Program-made: the position numbers and the translations under genes
Source: a virus
Strand: one strand, 5' to 3'
Virus record (IMG/VR): IMGVR_UViG_3300017987_001891
Span: 1 to 64,000 of that record
Length of the DNA stretch: 64,000 bases
The notes under the pieces: model-generated
What the model saw: only the letters and a program-made list of their open reading frames with translations
What the model was told of the DNA's origin: nothing
Database searches by the model: none
Shown: piece after piece, positions 34,292 through 41,322 of the stretch
Layout: every line of letters starts with the position of its first letter
Position numbering within the stretch: position 1 is the stretch's first letter

Positions 34292-34715
34292 TCTGACGGT
34301 GACCTTCCGGTCGGTGAAGGACTGGCCGAGGTACTACGTGAGCGATCACGGGCATCTGTGGAAGCAGTACAAGAACGGGAAGATCAAGGAGCTCAAACGA
34401 TGGAAGTCGGGGAACGGATACCCCTACTGGACACTCCGGGACAGCGGGAGGGAGCGCAAGGTGGGATGTCATGTGCTGGTTGCCGAGACGTTCCTTCCCG
34501 CCCCGGAGCTCGATCACCCCGATCAGTATATCGTCGTCAACCACAAGGACGGGAACAAGGACAACACTCGCCTCTCGAACCTCGAATGGCTGAAGGGGAA
34601 CGGTAACCTGCTTCACGCGATGGCCGAGGGGTTGTGGAAGAGGCGGGGGCACGGGAAGAGGAACGGTAAGAACGAAAACGGTAAATCTGCGCCAGCGCAG
34701 GAGGAGTTGCAATGA
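34284..34715 (+). CDS. HNH endonuclease with NUMOD4-like start
   Basis: 143 residues. YYVSDHGHLW resembles the NUMOD4 DNA-binding start. HVLVAETFLP and VVNHKDGNKDNTRLSNLEWL are the HNH nuclease core with the His and Asn residues. The C-terminus is basic. This is likely a free-standing homing endonuclease, a selfish element able to move among phages. Confidence 0.88.
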   Translation: MSDLTVTFRSVKDWPRYYVSDHGHLWKQYKNGKIKELKRWKSGNGYPYWTLRDSGRERKVGCHVLVAETFLPAPELDHPDQYIVVNHKDGNKDNTRLSNLEWLKGNGNLLHAMAEGLWKRRGHGKRNGKNENGKSAPAQEELQ

Positions 34716-35488
34716 GCGAGGACAGGTTGTGCGAGGTTGTGGTCTACGGCGATACGCCGAGGGCGTTGGGGAGGTTTCTCGTCCAGCGCGGCGGGTATCG
34801 TCTGCCGAATCATTACGGGGAGCGGTTTCGGTACGAGATGCAGCCCTCTCCGAGAGGGGTGTTTCGCCGTTTGCTCGGTATTCCCCCGAAGTATGTGAAA
34901 GTGCTGGTTCCCGATCCTAACGGGTTCCCGGTTTGGGAGGATCGCGAGGCGGCCCGGTTGGATTTCTCGGTTCCGTGCGACGACACTCAGGTTGCCGAGT
35001 GGCTGGGTTTCTGGTTCGATCAGGTGACCGGCACGGCGGCGAGCTACAAGCGGAACGTGCTCGTTCTCGGTTCCGAGGTGTTGCGGGGTTACCTGTTTCT
35101 CGGTGCGTTTCCATGCGGTCTTACCGACCAGTTTCAACCTCGAATGAGGACGATGCAGTTGGTTGCGGATCGGGTGCTACGGGTTCATCATTTTTCGTGC
35201 TGGGAATGTGGGTTCCCGTTGGTCGCCGAAGACCTTGGGCCGCGCTCGGAGCTGATGACTGTTCACAGCGAGTGTCCGTTGTGTGGGCGGACGAACGAGT
35301 TTACTCCTGCTTACCATGCGGGGGGAAAAATGCTGCTTCGTCCGTCTCCGGGGATGGAGAAGTTGCGCGAGCTCGCCGTGAATCTGGCGGCGAAGATGAA
35401 GCAGGCTACGCCGATGGCTCCGAAGGATGTCGAGTCATGGGCCGAGCGGCTGGTATTGGAAACGGTGCGAGGGAGGGAACCCGAGTGA
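34712..35488 (+). CDS. Hypothetical protein with zinc ribbon
   Basis: 258 residues. CWECGFP (about 168) and CPLCGRT (about 192) form a zinc ribbon between an N-terminal alpha/beta part and a C-terminal helix. No family is recognised. Confidence 0.7.
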   Translation: MSEDRLCEVVVYGDTPRALGRFLVQRGGYRLPNHYGERFRYEMQPSPRGVFRRLLGIPPKYVKVLVPDPNGFPVWEDREAARLDFSVPCDDTQVAEWLGFWFDQVTGTAASYKRNVLVLGSEVLRGYLFLGAFPCGLTDQFQPRMRTMQLVADRVLRVHHFSCWECGFPLVAEDLGPRSELMTVHSECPLCGRTNEFTPAYHAGGKMLLRPSPGMEKLRELAVNLAAKMKQATPMAPKDVESWAERLVLETVRGREPE

Positions 35489-35688
35489 ATCGGTATTTCG
35501 TCATTCGGGGGGATCAGATCGCGGCGTGGGCGTCCTCGCTGGAGTCGGCGCGGTTGCAGGCTCAGGTCTTGTCGGTGGAGGATAAAGGATTCGAGTATTC
35601 CGTCGGCCAGCTGACCGGCGATAATTATCTGGTCGAGGAGCTGTGGGAACAGGCCGGGTTCCCGACCGGGGAAGGAAGACGAGGATGA
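35485..35688 (+). CDS. Small hypothetical protein
   Basis: 67 residues, GTG start in a GTGA overlap, GGGAGGGA upstream. No family is recognised. Confidence 0.6.
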   Translation: MNRYFVIRGDQIAAWASSLESARLQAQVLSVEDKGFEYSVGQLTGDNYLVEELWEQAGFPTGEGRRG

Positions 35689-36095
35689 TGAAAGGAACGA
35701 CGTGTCCACTCTGCGGTTCGCCGCTGGACCCGAGTGCGATGTCGAAGCGGGAGCACGGAGTAGTCTATGTCTGTGGGACGCATCGGAGCGGGGACCGGTT
35801 TCCCGGCGAGTTGCGGCAGGGGACGAGCTGTTTGGTCAATCAACAGGCCGAGGAGATCAAGCATCTGTACTCGGTGATCGCGGATCGGGAGAAGGCGTTG
35901 AAGTCGGTTGAGGAAGAGGTGGAAGGAATCGTTACGGCGCGGGAGATGATCTACAACGAGGTTATCGACATGATCGACGAGCTGAACCGCTGCAACGATA
36001 ACGAGCTCGCGGAGCGGCTGAAGCGGCGGGTCCACGATGCGTTCTACGGCCCGGAAGGGGACGAAGAGGATACAGAGACCCATGCGGCTCCTTGA
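35685..36095 (+). CDS. Zinc-ribbon coiled-coil protein
   Basis: 136 residues. CPLCGSP begins the protein, followed by VYVCGTH, then a long helix likely to form a coiled coil (about 60-125) and an acidic end. GAGG precedes the ATG. Confidence 0.65.
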   Translation: MMKGTTCPLCGSPLDPSAMSKREHGVVYVCGTHRSGDRFPGELRQGTSCLVNQQAEEIKHLYSVIADREKALKSVEEEVEGIVTAREMIYNEVIDMIDELNRCNDNELAERLKRRVHDAFYGPEGDEEDTETHAAP

Positions 36096-36381
36096 CGGCG
36101 ATCAGGCCCGAGACCGTTACGAGCGGTGGATGAACCGGACCGGGATGTGCCCGGAGTGCGGATCGGGTCGGCTTGCGAAGACCTTCGAGGAGCTGTTTCT
36201 CGGAACGTTGCGGAGCAGGCAGGCGTACCTGTTCGAGATGTGGGAGTGCCCGAAGTGCGATGCCCGGATTCGCGTTCATCATCGGATGGGCGAGGAGGTG
36301 GGGTCGGGCGACACGGTGCATTACATCGTGATCGAGACTTCCGAAATAGAATCCAAACCGAAGGAGGTAACGGGATGCTAG
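36082..36381 (+). CDS. Zinc-ribbon protein
   Basis: 99 residues with CPECGSG and CPKCDA about 35 residues apart, a zinc ribbon. Overlaps both neighbours. No family is recognised. Confidence 0.65.
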   Translation: MRLLDGDQARDRYERWMNRTGMCPECGSGRLAKTFEELFLGTLRSRQAYLFEMWECPKCDARIRVHHRMGEEVGSGDTVHYIVIETSEIESKPKEVTGC

Positions 36382-36725
36382 GAGATTTGACGTTTCCGGT
36401 CAGTAAGTTCCAGCTGAGGGTGTCGGCGGCTCCCTGCCCGTGCTGCGGCGCGGGACCCGAAATCCGCTCCGGGTGGAGGAGCAATGGAGCGGGGATGGAG
36501 TTCGTTGGCTCGGTGGTGTGCCCGAAGTGCGATTTGCAGGTCGTGGCTCCCGCGCTGCCTAACCCCTCGGATTACCAGATGCGCCTCCTTCAGGTGTTGT
36601 CCGAGCTGGTGGTTACGGCGGTTGGGAAGTGGAACATGCGGGTCTCTTCGCAACCCGGAGACGACGAGGATCGGGAGCTGGAGACCGCTTGCGATACCCT
36701 CGATGCGAAGACAGGAGGTATGTGA
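36375..36725 (+). CDS. Zinc-ribbon protein
   Basis: 116 residues with CPCCGAG and CPKCDLQ, resembling phage Lar-type restriction-alleviation zinc ribbons in spacing, though the match is weak. AAGGAGG lies just before ATG 36375. Confidence 0.6.
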   Translation: MLGDLTFPVSKFQLRVSAAPCPCCGAGPEIRSGWRSNGAGMEFVGSVVCPKCDLQVVAPALPNPSDYQMRLLQVLSELVVTAVGKWNMRVSSQPGDDEDRELETACDTLDAKTGGM

Positions 36726-36940
36726 TGGCCATAGGTGTATTGCGAGTCGATAAGCCGCGCACGCCGGGGTGCTTCTATATCGCCATCGAGGACGTTCAGT
36801 TTTTGGAGATGGAGGAGCGGGCGTTCCATGTCCACATCTACGGGCAACGGCACGAGATCAGCGAGGGGGCGTTCAACCAGCTCTTTCGGGATTGGGAGGA
36901 GTACAAGCATTTTCATGCGCAGGAGCGGGAAGGTGGATAA
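36725..36940 (+). CDS. Small hypothetical protein
   Basis: 71 residues, start overlapping the previous stop (TGATGG), with AGGAGG upstream. No family is recognised. Confidence 0.6.
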   Translation: MAIGVLRVDKPRTPGCFYIAIEDVQFLEMEERAFHVHIYGQRHEISEGAFNQLFRDWEEYKHFHAQEREGG

Positions 36941-37334
36941 GCGCAAGATCGCGGTGACGATTCCGGCGGATGAGATGGGAAGGCGCAATGGGAGGGTGTA
37001 TCCCCCCGAGGTGCTGGAGAAGGCCGTCAACGACCCGAAGTTTCAGGAGCGGATCAGGAATCGTGAGATGCTGGGGAATCTTCAGGACGTGACGCATCTC
37101 GTTACCCGCGCCGATTTCAAGGAGGGGGTGATCGAGGTCGATCTGGAGTTGCTGCCCGACACGCCGAAGAGCAGGGAATTGAAGGAGCTCTTCGCCGCGA
37201 TACAGGAGGGTCGTCTCGGGGCGCGGGGCTATACCATTGGGAGCGGTACGGTCGAGGGCGGGGTGGTGACCGATCTGGAGCTCGAATCGTTCTCGATTGA
37301 GGCGGTTCCTGTCAAGGAGGATGAAGAGGGATGA
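36933..37334 (+). CDS. gp21-like prohead protease homologue, likely inactive
   Basis: 133 residues following the T4 gp21 (S80) prohead protease pattern: NGRVYPPEVLEKAV near the start, VTHLVTR, a LLPDTP strand, IQEGRLGARG and an FSIEAVP end. In active relatives, GELDHP and GVSSRG carry the catalytic His and Ser. Here these places read LGNLQD and GARGYTIG, so both residues appear lost. It also lies in the small-gene cluster, away from structural genes. GTG 36933 is preferred (AGGAG upstream); ATG 36915 is possible. It may be a decoy, a regulator or a repurposed fold. Confidence 0.5.
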   Translation: MDKRKIAVTIPADEMGRRNGRVYPPEVLEKAVNDPKFQERIRNREMLGNLQDVTHLVTRADFKEGVIEVDLELLPDTPKSRELKELFAAIQEGRLGARGYTIGSGTVEGGVVTDLELESFSIEAVPVKEDEEG

Positions 37335-37801
37335 AGGGTGAGCGGATGATTCGGCGGGTTTACGCTGAGCCGGTGAGCGAGTGGTGGGGGCGGATGCGGG
37401 TTTTCCTCGACACGACGATGGACAGCATCAACGGTGGGAATATGAGACCCCGGACGTGGGACACGGCGGCGAAGATGCGAGGCGACGATCTGCGGGATGC
37501 CGAGTTTTGGGAGCTGTGCCGGATCACAGCTCGGGTGGAGTACGACGACGATGGGATCGTGACGCTGCGGTGGTGGGGGGACCGCAATGTCGGATGCCCC
37601 TCGGAGGAGAGCTATCTGGCGAAGGGGGAGCACGTCTTCGCGACGCCGTGGATCGATCCGTGTAACGTCGAGCTTTTGCTGCGGTCACGGGTGATGTCGG
37701 AGACCCGGAAGGCGGTGATCGCGTATGCTCGGAGCTTGCGCGATACGCGGATGGCTTATCTGATCGGGAACATGCAGCTGAATCTCGACGGGCTTCGATA
37801 G
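37331..37801 (+). CDS. Hypothetical protein
   Basis: 156 residues, ATGA overlap with the previous stop; ATG 37346 is an alternative start. A tryptophan-containing middle and a helical end. No family is recognised. Confidence 0.65.
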   Translation: MKGERMIRRVYAEPVSEWWGRMRVFLDTTMDSINGGNMRPRTWDTAAKMRGDDLRDAEFWELCRITARVEYDDDGIVTLRWWGDRNVGCPSEESYLAKGEHVFATPWIDPCNVELLLRSRVMSETRKAVIAYARSLRDTRMAYLIGNMQLNLDGLR

Positions 37802-38173
37802 ATGAGCAAGGCGTCGATGGTCAGGATTACGCGGAAACAGGAGCGGGAGCTGATTCAGCTCGCGGTGGGGTGCAATAACATGTGTGTGAACGGGAGAAGA
37901 GCGATGAGTGATGGGATGGACCCGAAGCGATGGGAAGAGTCCGCCGCGAAGGGGGCGGAGATCGTGCGGCGTTTGGAGACGCAAGGCAGACTTGACGAGG
38001 CGGTTGTGGATGCCCGGATGTTTGCGAAAGTGATCCGCGAGATCAAGCGGGAGCTGGGATGCACGTATCCGAACCGGACGGACGGGGCGGAGCTCCGGGA
38101 ACAGCTCATTCGATCCGCGATTGATTCGGTGGAAGATCGGATCGCGGTTTATGGAGAGCCGGATAACGGATAG
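37802..38173 (+). CDS. Hypothetical helical protein
   Basis: 123 residues, basic and helical, starting directly after the previous stop. No family is recognised. Confidence 0.65.
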   Translation: MSKASMVRITRKQERELIQLAVGCNNMCVNGRRAMSDGMDPKRWEESAAKGAEIVRRLETQGRLDEAVVDARMFAKVIREIKRELGCTYPNRTDGAELREQLIRSAIDSVEDRIAVYGEPDNG

Positions 38174-38202
38174 GAGACGAGGAGTATGAATAAGGAGAAG
38201 GT

Positions 38203-38469
38203 ATGTATACCTATTTGACAGGCCCGCCGGTCTACCTGACGGTGGAGGTGGACGGGCAGTTTTTCGACCCGACGCAGATCAAGGCGGTTACGCGGTACTA
38301 CCCGGCGGAAGACATCCCGACGACGCTGAGGGAGAAGGATCGGTTTCGCGATTGCAAGGCCGCGATCTTCCTGCATGGGGAGGAGGGATCGTTCCCGGTT
38401 CGGCCTACCCCGACGGAGGTGGATCAGTCGATCAAGGAGCAGGTCATGCGGATCACGGGAGATGGCTAA
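38203..38469 (+). CDS. Hypothetical protein
   Basis: 88 residues with AAGGAGA (38193-38199) before the ATG. YLTVEVDGQFFDP suggests a beta start. No family is recognised. Confidence 0.65.
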   Translation: MYTYLTGPPVYLTVEVDGQFFDPTQIKAVTRYYPAEDIPTTLREKDRFRDCKAAIFLHGEEGSFPVRPTPTEVDQSIKEQVMRITGDG

Positions 38470-38484
38470 AAGGAGAAGGGTGAG

Positions 38485-38844
38485 ATGGACCGAACAACGA
38501 GAAATTATCTGCGGGGGTGGTGCGGCGTTCGGCTTGTCGAGAAGGGTAAGGTGGATGGGATTCTAGGGAGACCGGAGTTGCGCTATCTGATTGCCGAGGT
38601 GGGGGGTGAGATTCGGCCCGGCTCGCTCTCCCTACAGGTGCCCCCCGAACAGGGTGGGTTCTTCGCGACGGACGATGGCAATTCCTCAATCGTGGGGGAC
38701 GTGTATCATCCGGGGGGAAAGGTGGACTATCGCAGGGGACGAATCGAGATTTGGAGCGAGCACGATCCCGACCTGTGGCTCGCCGCGATTGAAGCATGGT
38801 TCCACTCGGTCCGTGATTGCCATCCGTCGATGTGGGAGGCGTGA
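38485..38844 (+). CDS. Hypothetical protein
   Basis: 119 residues with a Gly-rich beta-type middle (RPGSLSLQVPPEQGG). No family is recognised. AAGGAGA lies upstream. Confidence 0.65.
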   Translation: MDRTTRNYLRGWCGVRLVEKGKVDGILGRPELRYLIAEVGGEIRPGSLSLQVPPEQGGFFATDDGNSSIVGDVYHPGGKVDYRRGRIEIWSEHDPDLWLAAIEAWFHSVRDCHPSMWEA

Positions 38845-38901
38845 GGTGGGGATCAAGATCGAGTCCGATGACGATCAGGTGAGGAAGGATGAAAGGACGG
38901 A

Positions 38902-39285
38902 ATGATGGGGATGTGCGTGGATGCCAGCATCGGGTATGGGTTCATCGTACCGCCAGAAGTGGCGACCGAAAAACTGGAGGAGTGGGGTGTGGCCTGCTTC
39001 AGCGAAGCGGAGTATGAGGAGGGGATCGGAAACCGGATCGAGCAAGCCCTCGCAAGGGGAGTGCGTCACCAGTGGTCAGGGGCCGACGATGAGGAGGAAG
39101 ACTGCGGGTTGGCCTTCGTGGTTGAGGCGAGTCGGGAGGTGGTGGATTGGGGGCATAAGGTGGTCTCGATTCCCAAGGTGAATCTCGATTGGAAGGATGC
39201 CCTGAAACCGATGATGGAGGTGTTCGGGATGGACCCGCGAGAAACGGAAACGGGATGGGTGATGACGGCGCATTACAGCCATTGA
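38902..39285 (+). CDS. Hypothetical protein, last gene of cluster
   Basis: 127 residues, acidic, with several Trp residues. No family is recognised. It is the last gene before the 582-bp non-coding block. Two adjacent ATG codons could start it. Confidence 0.65.
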   Translation: MMGMCVDASIGYGFIVPPEVATEKLEEWGVACFSEAEYEEGIGNRIEQALARGVRHQWSGADDEEEDCGLAFVVEASREVVDWGHKVVSIPKVNLDWKDALKPMMEVFGMDPRETETGWVMTAHYSH

Positions 39286-39343
39286 CGATACCGAAGGATA
39301 GAGTTTTTCGAGGCGGTTTTCCGTAAGCCGCCAACCTCCCGAC

Positions 39344-39378
39344 AGGCTCCCCATCGTTGGCGATTCGGTGGGGAGCCT
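39344..39378 (+). repeat. Perfect 10-bp hairpin
   Basis: AGGCTCCCCA (39344-39353) pairs with TGGGGAGCCT (39369-39378) around a 15-base loop. A second hairpin, GGCGG (39312-39316) with CCGCC (39328-39332), lies just upstream. Together they may end transcription of the small-gene cluster, though no long T-run follows. Confidence 0.7.
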
Positions 39379-39403
39379 TACTGTGCCCGGATCGGGGATC
39401 GAC

Positions 39404-39430
39404 TCGATTCGGGGGAGGAAGCCGAATCGA
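39404..39430 (+). repeat. Perfect 9-bp hairpin
   Basis: TCGATTCGG (39404-39412) pairs with CCGAATCGA (39422-39430) around a purine-rich loop GGGAGGAAG that resembles a ribosome binding site. Confidence 0.7.
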
Positions 39431-39455
39431 TAATGCCGGTAAGGAAAATCCGACG

Positions 39456-39467
39456 ATTGTATACAAT
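39456..39467. repeat. 12-bp palindrome ATTGTATACAAT
   Basis: A perfect 12-bp palindrome in an AT-rich stretch of this GC-rich genome, typical in form of an operator for a dimeric protein. The binding protein is unknown. Confidence 0.5.
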
Positions 39468-39547
39468 GGATTAAGTAAGACGTTAATACTACTACGAAAC
39501 GCGGGAAGGGCATATTCGGATAGGCCATTTCCGGAGGCGTTCGGTAT

Positions 39548-39563
39548 CGCTAGTATTCTAGCG
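39548..39563 (+). repeat. 6-bp stem with TATT tetraloop
   Basis: CGCTAG and CTAGCG pair perfectly around TATT, in the AT-rich part of the non-coding block. Confidence 0.55.
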
Positions 39564-39606
39564 TTTACGCACTACATTTACGGCAAATTTGTCTTTAGTA
39601 GAGTAA

Positions 39607-39643
39607 GCCCGACGCGCTGAGGTACGGAACAGCGCGATTGGGC
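39607..39643 (+). repeat. Nested hairpin
   Basis: Outer GCCC (39607-39610) with GGGC (39640-39643) and inner GCGCTG (39614-39619) with CAGCGC (39630-39635) form a nested stem with a 10-base loop. Confidence 0.55.
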
Positions 39644-39684
39644 GAAGCCTATCGACGATCCCAAACCAGCAAGTGTGTGTATTC

Positions 39685-39722
39685 GGGCCGCCAACCGGCG
39701 ACGGGAGGATGGCCCCTTTTTT
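39685..39722 (+). terminator. Possible intrinsic terminator
   Basis: GGGCC (39685-39689) pairs with GGCCC (39711-39715), with an inner GCC-AACC-GGC hairpin, and is followed by six T residues (39717-39722). This is the only hairpin of the block with a clear T-run, so it may mark the end of a transcript made inside the block. Confidence 0.45.
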
Positions 39723-39733
39723 CGCTGCCCAAT

Positions 39734-39807
39734 GCCCGAGCCGCCCGCGCATCCTTTCCTCCAAACAGATCGGGCAATTAACCGTTGCGCACCGTGGCGG
39801 CTCGGGC
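39734..39807 (+). repeat. 12-bp inverted repeat with inner stem
   Basis: GCCCGAGCCGCC (39734-39745) and GGCGGCTCGGGC (39796-39807) are perfect complements 50 bases apart. GCGCA/TGCGC just inside can extend the structure. It lies 60 bp before the phosphoesterase gene, so it could be a leader or switch for that operon. Confidence 0.65.
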
Positions 39808-39867
39808 CTACCCCCGATGATGGTAGAGCAATGTCGGTCTTCGCCAATTTGACGGAGAGGACGTTGC

Positions 39868-40686
39868 ATGAAAGTCACAGAGAATGTGCTGGTCATCTCG
39901 GACCTTCATCTTGGCTCGGTGACAGCCTTGTGCCCCGAGTTCCGATTGGATGATGGAGGACGATACCGGCCCAATAAGATTCAGCAGTGGATCAACCGAT
40001 GCTGGCGAGACTTCAACACGAAGTGGTTGCCGAAGGAGTTGGAGGGTCAGCCCTACACGCTCGTTACCAACGGCGACCTGATCGAGGGAGTCCATCATCG
40101 GAAGACCCAGCTGATCTCGACGAACACGAAGGATCACGTCAAGATGGTCGATGCGGTGATCCGACCGCTGGCCGAGAAGGCGAAGGCATTCTTCGTGGTT
40201 CGTGGCACCGACTCCCATGTGGGTGACGAAGGGAAGGATGAAGACTTCCTCGCTTGGCACCTCGGGGCGCGGTTGAACGAGGAAACCGGATCGAACAGTT
40301 TCTACGAGTTGAACCTCGAAGTGGGTGGGGTGCATATTCACTTCACCCACCACATCGGGACGGGCCAGCCCCACACCGATGTCTCGGCTCCCCAAGGGCA
40401 GCTCACCGCACAGTCCATCGAGTACGGACGGGTGGGGTGGAAGCAGCCCGATCTTCAGGTTCGATCTCACCGGCACCGGTACACGTTTACCGAGCTGGAG
40501 GGAGGTCGGGCACTGGTGACGCTTCCGGCATGGCAGGTCAAGACGGGATGGGTCTACAAGAAGGCTCCGATGTCGGTCTCGCAGTTGGGGGGCGTCCTGA
40601 TCCGGATTTTCGACGACGGGACGTTTACGGTGCGGAAGCGCACCTACGCCCCGAAGCAGCCGAAAATCTACAAGGTGGGGAGGTGA
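39868..40686 (+). CDS. Calcineurin-like metallophosphoesterase
   Basis: 272 residues. SDLHLGS (about 11-17), TNGDLIEG (about 67-74), RGTDSHVG (the GNHE-like site, about 112), HIHFTHHIG and RSHRHRY give all metal-binding blocks of the calcineurin phosphoesterase fold. The usual Asn of GNHE is replaced by Thr-Asp. It may cut nucleic acids or cyclic nucleotides. GGAGAGGA precedes the ATG. First gene after the structured non-coding block. Confidence 0.85.
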   Translation: MKVTENVLVISDLHLGSVTALCPEFRLDDGGRYRPNKIQQWINRCWRDFNTKWLPKELEGQPYTLVTNGDLIEGVHHRKTQLISTNTKDHVKMVDAVIRPLAEKAKAFFVVRGTDSHVGDEGKDEDFLAWHLGARLNEETGSNSFYELNLEVGGVHIHFTHHIGTGQPHTDVSAPQGQLTAQSIEYGRVGWKQPDLQVRSHRHRYTFTELEGGRALVTLPAWQVKTGWVYKKAPMSVSQLGGVLIRIFDDGTFTVRKRTYAPKQPKIYKVGR

Positions 40687-40687
40687 C

Positions 40688-40951
40688 ATGCCGAAGAAAC
40701 CGGATGGCGAGCTCACGGTCGAGCAGTTGGCCGGATACCTGCAAGAGCTCGAAGACGAATACTACCGCGAGGGCGAATCGCGGGGTCTGACGATGAAGCA
40801 GTTGATGCGAGGTCTCGGGCTGACCGAGTACAAGGTTCGCAAGCTGCTCGATATGTGCGAAGAGGCCGGGGTGCTGCGCTGCGAGCGGGTGCCCCGAAAC
40901 AGCCGGGATGGGATTCGCCGCTTTGTCCCCGTCTACCGGATCGAGGTCTGA
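40688..40951 (+). CDS. Winged-helix-like small protein
   Basis: 87 residues. LTMKQLMRGLGLTEYKVRKL followed by EEAGVLRCERV resembles a winged helix. It may regulate transcription of the genes that follow. One base separates it from the phosphoesterase stop. Confidence 0.55.
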   Translation: MPKKPDGELTVEQLAGYLQELEDEYYREGESRGLTMKQLMRGLGLTEYKVRKLLDMCEEAGVLRCERVPRNSRDGIRRFVPVYRIEV

Positions 40952-40952
40952 G

Positions 40953-41321
40953 ATGGCTCGCCTGAAGAAGACGCGCCTTCAGCTCGGCAACCAGTGGTTC
41001 GCCCTGAAGGGTGTCCAGCGGCTCCAGCGGGAAGACGGCACGCCCTGCTACGCGATGATCGATGTGGTGAAGGAGGTCATTTCCTACGACCGCGATCTCC
41101 CGGACGCCCTGATCGAAGAAGCGATCTGGCACGAGTGCGTGGAGAAACTGCGTTGTACCGATCACGTGGCCTACGATCTGACCGAAGAGCAGATCGACGC
41201 GATTGCCGAATTGAACGCTCAGGTGAGCAAGCAGATCGGCGGGTCGTTCCTCGTGAATCCGGGCAAACCGAAAACCGAGGCCAAGTCGAAGATGAAGACG
41301 AAGGCGAAGCGGAAGAGGTGA
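40953..41321 (+). CDS. Hypothetical protein, basic tail
   Basis: 122 residues. The N-terminal half is beta-rich, the middle helix contains AIWHECVEKL, and the tail is Lys-rich. HECVE is not a full HExxH site. No family is recognised. Confidence 0.65.
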   Translation: MARLKKTRLQLGNQWFALKGVQRLQREDGTPCYAMIDVVKEVISYDRDLPDALIEEAIWHECVEKLRCTDHVAYDLTEEQIDAIAELNAQVSKQIGGSFLVNPGKPKTEAKSKMKTKAKRKR

Positions 41322-41322
41322 C

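Larger units (their letters stand above)
39286..39867 (+). ncRNA. Gene-free block dense in inverted repeats
   Basis: 582 bp without a convincing gene in a genome that otherwise overlaps its genes. It contains at least seven perfect inverted repeats: 39312-39332, 39344-39378, 39404-39430, palindrome 39456-39467, 39548-39563, 39614-39635 inside 39607-39643, and 39734-39807. A hairpin with a T-run lies at 39685-39722. The middle (39430-39600) is AT-richer than the genome. It could be a large structured RNA, a control region between gene clusters, a replication origin, or several of these. Two 87-92 codon open frames cross the repeats and have no ribosome site or protein-like composition. Confidence 0.5.

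Noticed and set aside
38188-38220. 10-codon ATG frame before 38203
   Set aside because: Very short; its GAGGAG may be fortuitous. A leader peptide cannot be excluded but has no support.
38846-38905. 19-codon GTG frame
   Set aside because: Too short, without a convincing ribosome site; more likely spacer before the 38902 gene.
39357-39953. Two open frames of 87 and 92 codons in the non-coding block
   Set aside because: They run through several perfect inverted repeats, lack ribosome sites, have no protein-like composition, and the second crosses the phosphoesterase start.
40953-41321. HECVE in the 40953 protein as a metallopeptidase site
   Set aside because: The second His of HExxH is missing and no other zinc ligand is evident.
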